Shown here: in pieces, positions 61,975 through 64,000 of the stretch
Position numbering within the stretch: the stretch's first letter is position 1
Layout of the letters: every line of letters begins with the position of its first letter
Source of the DNA: Smittia aterrima
Lineage: Eukaryota; Arthropoda; Insecta; Diptera; Chironomidae
Assembly (NCBI GenBank): GCA_033063855.1
Contig: CP093831.1
Coordinates: forward strand, 19,592,001-19,656,000
DNA length: 64,000 nucleotides
Direction: 5' to 3'
Notes under the pieces: model-generated
What the model was told of the DNA's origin: nothing
Database searches by the model: none
Seen by the model: only the letters and a program-made list of their open reading frames with translations
Translations under genes and position numbers: made by a program

Positions 61975-64000
61975 CTGAAAATGAAAGTAATAAAAGTTTA
62001 AATAAAATTTGCAATTGACGACCACCCCGTGCTCTTTCCCAAGCCAATAAATTCGAGTCGTCGCATCCGCCTAAGCACCGTCGAACAATGAAACATGATC
62101 TTCATCTGAATTCTCGTTTTGGGAAAACTGATCCATTGTCTCATTGCGATTGTGCGTGAAACTTTACGCTTTCAACTTCTTTTTTGGATGTTTTCCTTAC
62201 ATGAGATTCCGCTAATCAGAAATTCCCACCTTCGTGAATGCCTCAATTACGACGCAAATTGAAGATTTCCAGTCAAGATTTTCGTATTGTCATTCAAAAG
62301 AAAGTTAATGTTAGGGTTGAGGAATCAAGATTCAGATTGTGATGACGAAATGTCTCTAAGAGGAACAACAAACTATCGGTCTTAGAGGTAATGAGAGCTA
62401 AACTTATTTATTTTAATTTAACTTTCCCTCACACCCACAATTTTATTCAAAACATTGCGAATTACATGATCTTTCCGGAAAACGACTAAAACTGTATCTT
62501 ATGTTCATCTTCACTCGTTTACTAAATAACAGTTTAAGCAGCATTTATTCTCTTCAACACCACCTCAATCATCTTTTTATTATCACCCATTCACATAAAT
62601 CATAATTGCTGTCAAAAAAAGTTGCGAACTACTCAGTTCTCTTCATTCGAGTCAGTCGTGTGAAAAAGTAAATGACTGAAATTAAAAGTTTTAGCTATGG
62701 TTTGATGGTCACCGGAGGTAATTGTCTGCGGGAGTTTCAGACGTACGAGTGATGGAATGCATAGCATAGTCTAGAGAACCGTTTTGTTGCCTGAATTCCA
62801 CTAGCTCGTTACAATGCACAGCTTGAGAGACTTCAAGGTATTGAAGCACAAATTGCCATTGCAGAAAATGATTAAAATTCTCAAAATTTCTAAGTAATTT
62901 GAAGACCTGAAGCGTTGACATTATCCAGAGCTCAAAAATATCAGTCTCATTACGCAATGTTCCGATCGACATGTCAACAGCAATTGACGAAATGGTTTTA
63001 TAATTTTCAACGACTTTCGGTGTGAAATTAATTCGAAATCGCCTCAAAGGGAACGTGCACATAACAACAAGCAAAAACACTTGAAGGTGAACAAGGCGGC
63101 TCCACGTTTCCAGTTTTTTGCTTGAGTCATCTACCGGGTCGGCTTGAGCTTTGCAATGCGATTGTTCGTTCTTAATTGCGATCAACTCGTTTATTATAAA
63201 GCAAATGCTTTTCAATTTCAATAATAGAAAAATTTGAGTTAATTATGAATCGAGAATGCTCTTTACATCGCCAGGAATATTAAAGTTTTTGCGTTTAGGA
63301 AGACTTAGGATGAGATATTAATAGTCGATAGCGTCTATTGCCAAAATACTTTTAGCGTTCGACTAAGATTATTTTTAAAGCTTCGTCTCTCTTCTTATTA
63401 CTCGACAGACCAAGTAAAGCTAACAAATAAAGTTTTATTTCTACAAATATGAAATTTACATAATCGAGCATGAGAGGAAAAGGTAAACGACTTGAGTTAG
63501 CAAAACTTCATGCTGTGCTTTCCATTCAATACTTTTGTTGCAGAAACTTTTCGCAGTTTTGTGTGCTTAGGTTTAGCATAAGAGGTAAACTATGCATGGG
63601 CTCATGATTTTGGTAAATGGTTTTCCATTCAAATTGTTATGAGAGCGCGAGATAAAATCGAATCGCTCTTTTCAATGCAGAAAGTTAAAAAATATTTTCA
63701 TTGAATTCAATTAAGTCGAGGGAGAGAAAAATGTTGTTGAATAATTCTCGTTGAAACGTGGAATTTACGACGAACGATTGATCAAATGTTTGTGATGGAG
63801 AAACGAGAAAGAAATCAGCTGTCGATGATGAATGAGATTGAGTAAGATTTTCCATTTATTTTCAAATTGTTTTGAAGAATTTTGTGACTCATTTGAATTC
63901 GAGAAGTTACAATGTGACATAAACAAAGCTAAGCTTTGTGTCGAGTTCTCGATAATTCCAGAAAATCTTCATGTTTCGAACTTCAAAAAAAAATATTTTA
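61975..64000. other. Upstream or intronic DNA of the Ser-rich adaptor-like gene
   Basis: The exon starting at 61974 has a good acceptor (TTTCATTTTCAG), so at least one upstream exon exists, here or beyond the window. No exon could be placed with confidence. One minus-strand frame (62709-63221) is listed separately. Confidence 0.45.
62709..63221 (-). CDS. Doubtful open frame, about 170 codons
   Basis: A stop-free frame ending TGA at 62709. It opens at a TTG, not an ATG, and has no strong acceptor at its start, so it is not a simple single-exon gene. The composition is protein-like, mixing hydrophobic and charged residues (FELWIMSTLQVFKLLRNF, HFLQWQFVLQYLEVSQAV). A frame this long is somewhat unexpected by chance in DNA of this composition. 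It could be an exon of a nested gene, an old pseudogene or chance. Confidence 0.2.
   Translation of the reverse strand: MKLKSICFIINELIAIKNEQSHCKAQADPVDDSSKKLETWSRLVHLQVFLLVVMCTFPLRRFRINFTPKVVENYKTISSIAVDMSIGTLRNETDIFELWIMSTLQVFKLLRNFENFNHFLQWQFVLQYLEVSQAVHCNELVEFRQQNGSLDYAMHSITRTSETPADNYLR

Overview
The window reads as insect nuclear DNA. It is AT-rich, has spliced protein-coding genes with short GT-AG introns (59 and 181 bp in one gene), long gene-poor spacers, microsatellites and remnants of inverted-repeat elements. The gene style (compact introns, TATA/initiator-like promoters, a ubiquitin E1 close to the animal UBA1 family) fits a dipteran fly or midge; that placement is inference. No bacterial, viral or organellar genes, CRISPR arrays, rRNA or tRNA genes were seen.

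Layout. (1) 1071-5939, minus: a five-exon gene for a about 1262-residue type I membrane protein with a signal peptide, a very large disordered acidic Ser/Thr-rich ectodomain, one membrane span and a cytoplasmic tail ending in a poly-proline motif. (2) 5.94-13.9 kb: no supported gene. (3) 13972-17244, plus: a three-exon gene for ubiquitin-activating enzyme E1 (Uba1), complete at 1010 residues. (4) 17.2-32.7 kb: no conventional gene, but two repeat complexes. One is at 20652-21367: a 27-copy 10-bp minisatellite with tetranucleotide flanks inside a 13-bp inverted repeat. The other is at 26483-28153: a 1.67-kb element with 15-bp terminal inverted repeats that holds an 83-bp-arm near-perfect hairpin. 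(5) 32687-35290: a tandem duplication of a about 1.3-kb unit, each copy carrying a small intronless gene for a Gly/Ala-rich hydrophobic protein with its own TATA box and polyadenylation signal; a third, decayed partial copy follows. (6) 38344-45104, minus: a MYND zinc-finger gene with at least six exons (38344-43405), preceded by a 535-codon open frame (43497-45104) that can be spliced to it in phase and may be its first coding exon. (7) 45.1-55.5 kb: nothing supported. (8) 55718-61956, minus: three in-phase exons of a long, low-complexity, Ser-rich adaptor-like protein whose last exon was not found. (9) 61974-64000: probably upstream or intronic DNA of that gene, with one doubtful open frame.

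The genes do not form a pathway. Uba1 is a housekeeping enzyme. The other three long genes encode mostly disordered proteins with short binding motifs (EVH1/WW/SH3-type proline motifs, RRxS sites, a MYND finger), suggesting signalling, junction or cytoskeletal roles. The most unusual parts are the tandem small-membrane-protein pair and the two inverted-repeat elements. All gene models were spliced by eye from GT/AG signals and codon phase and are unsupported by transcript data here.
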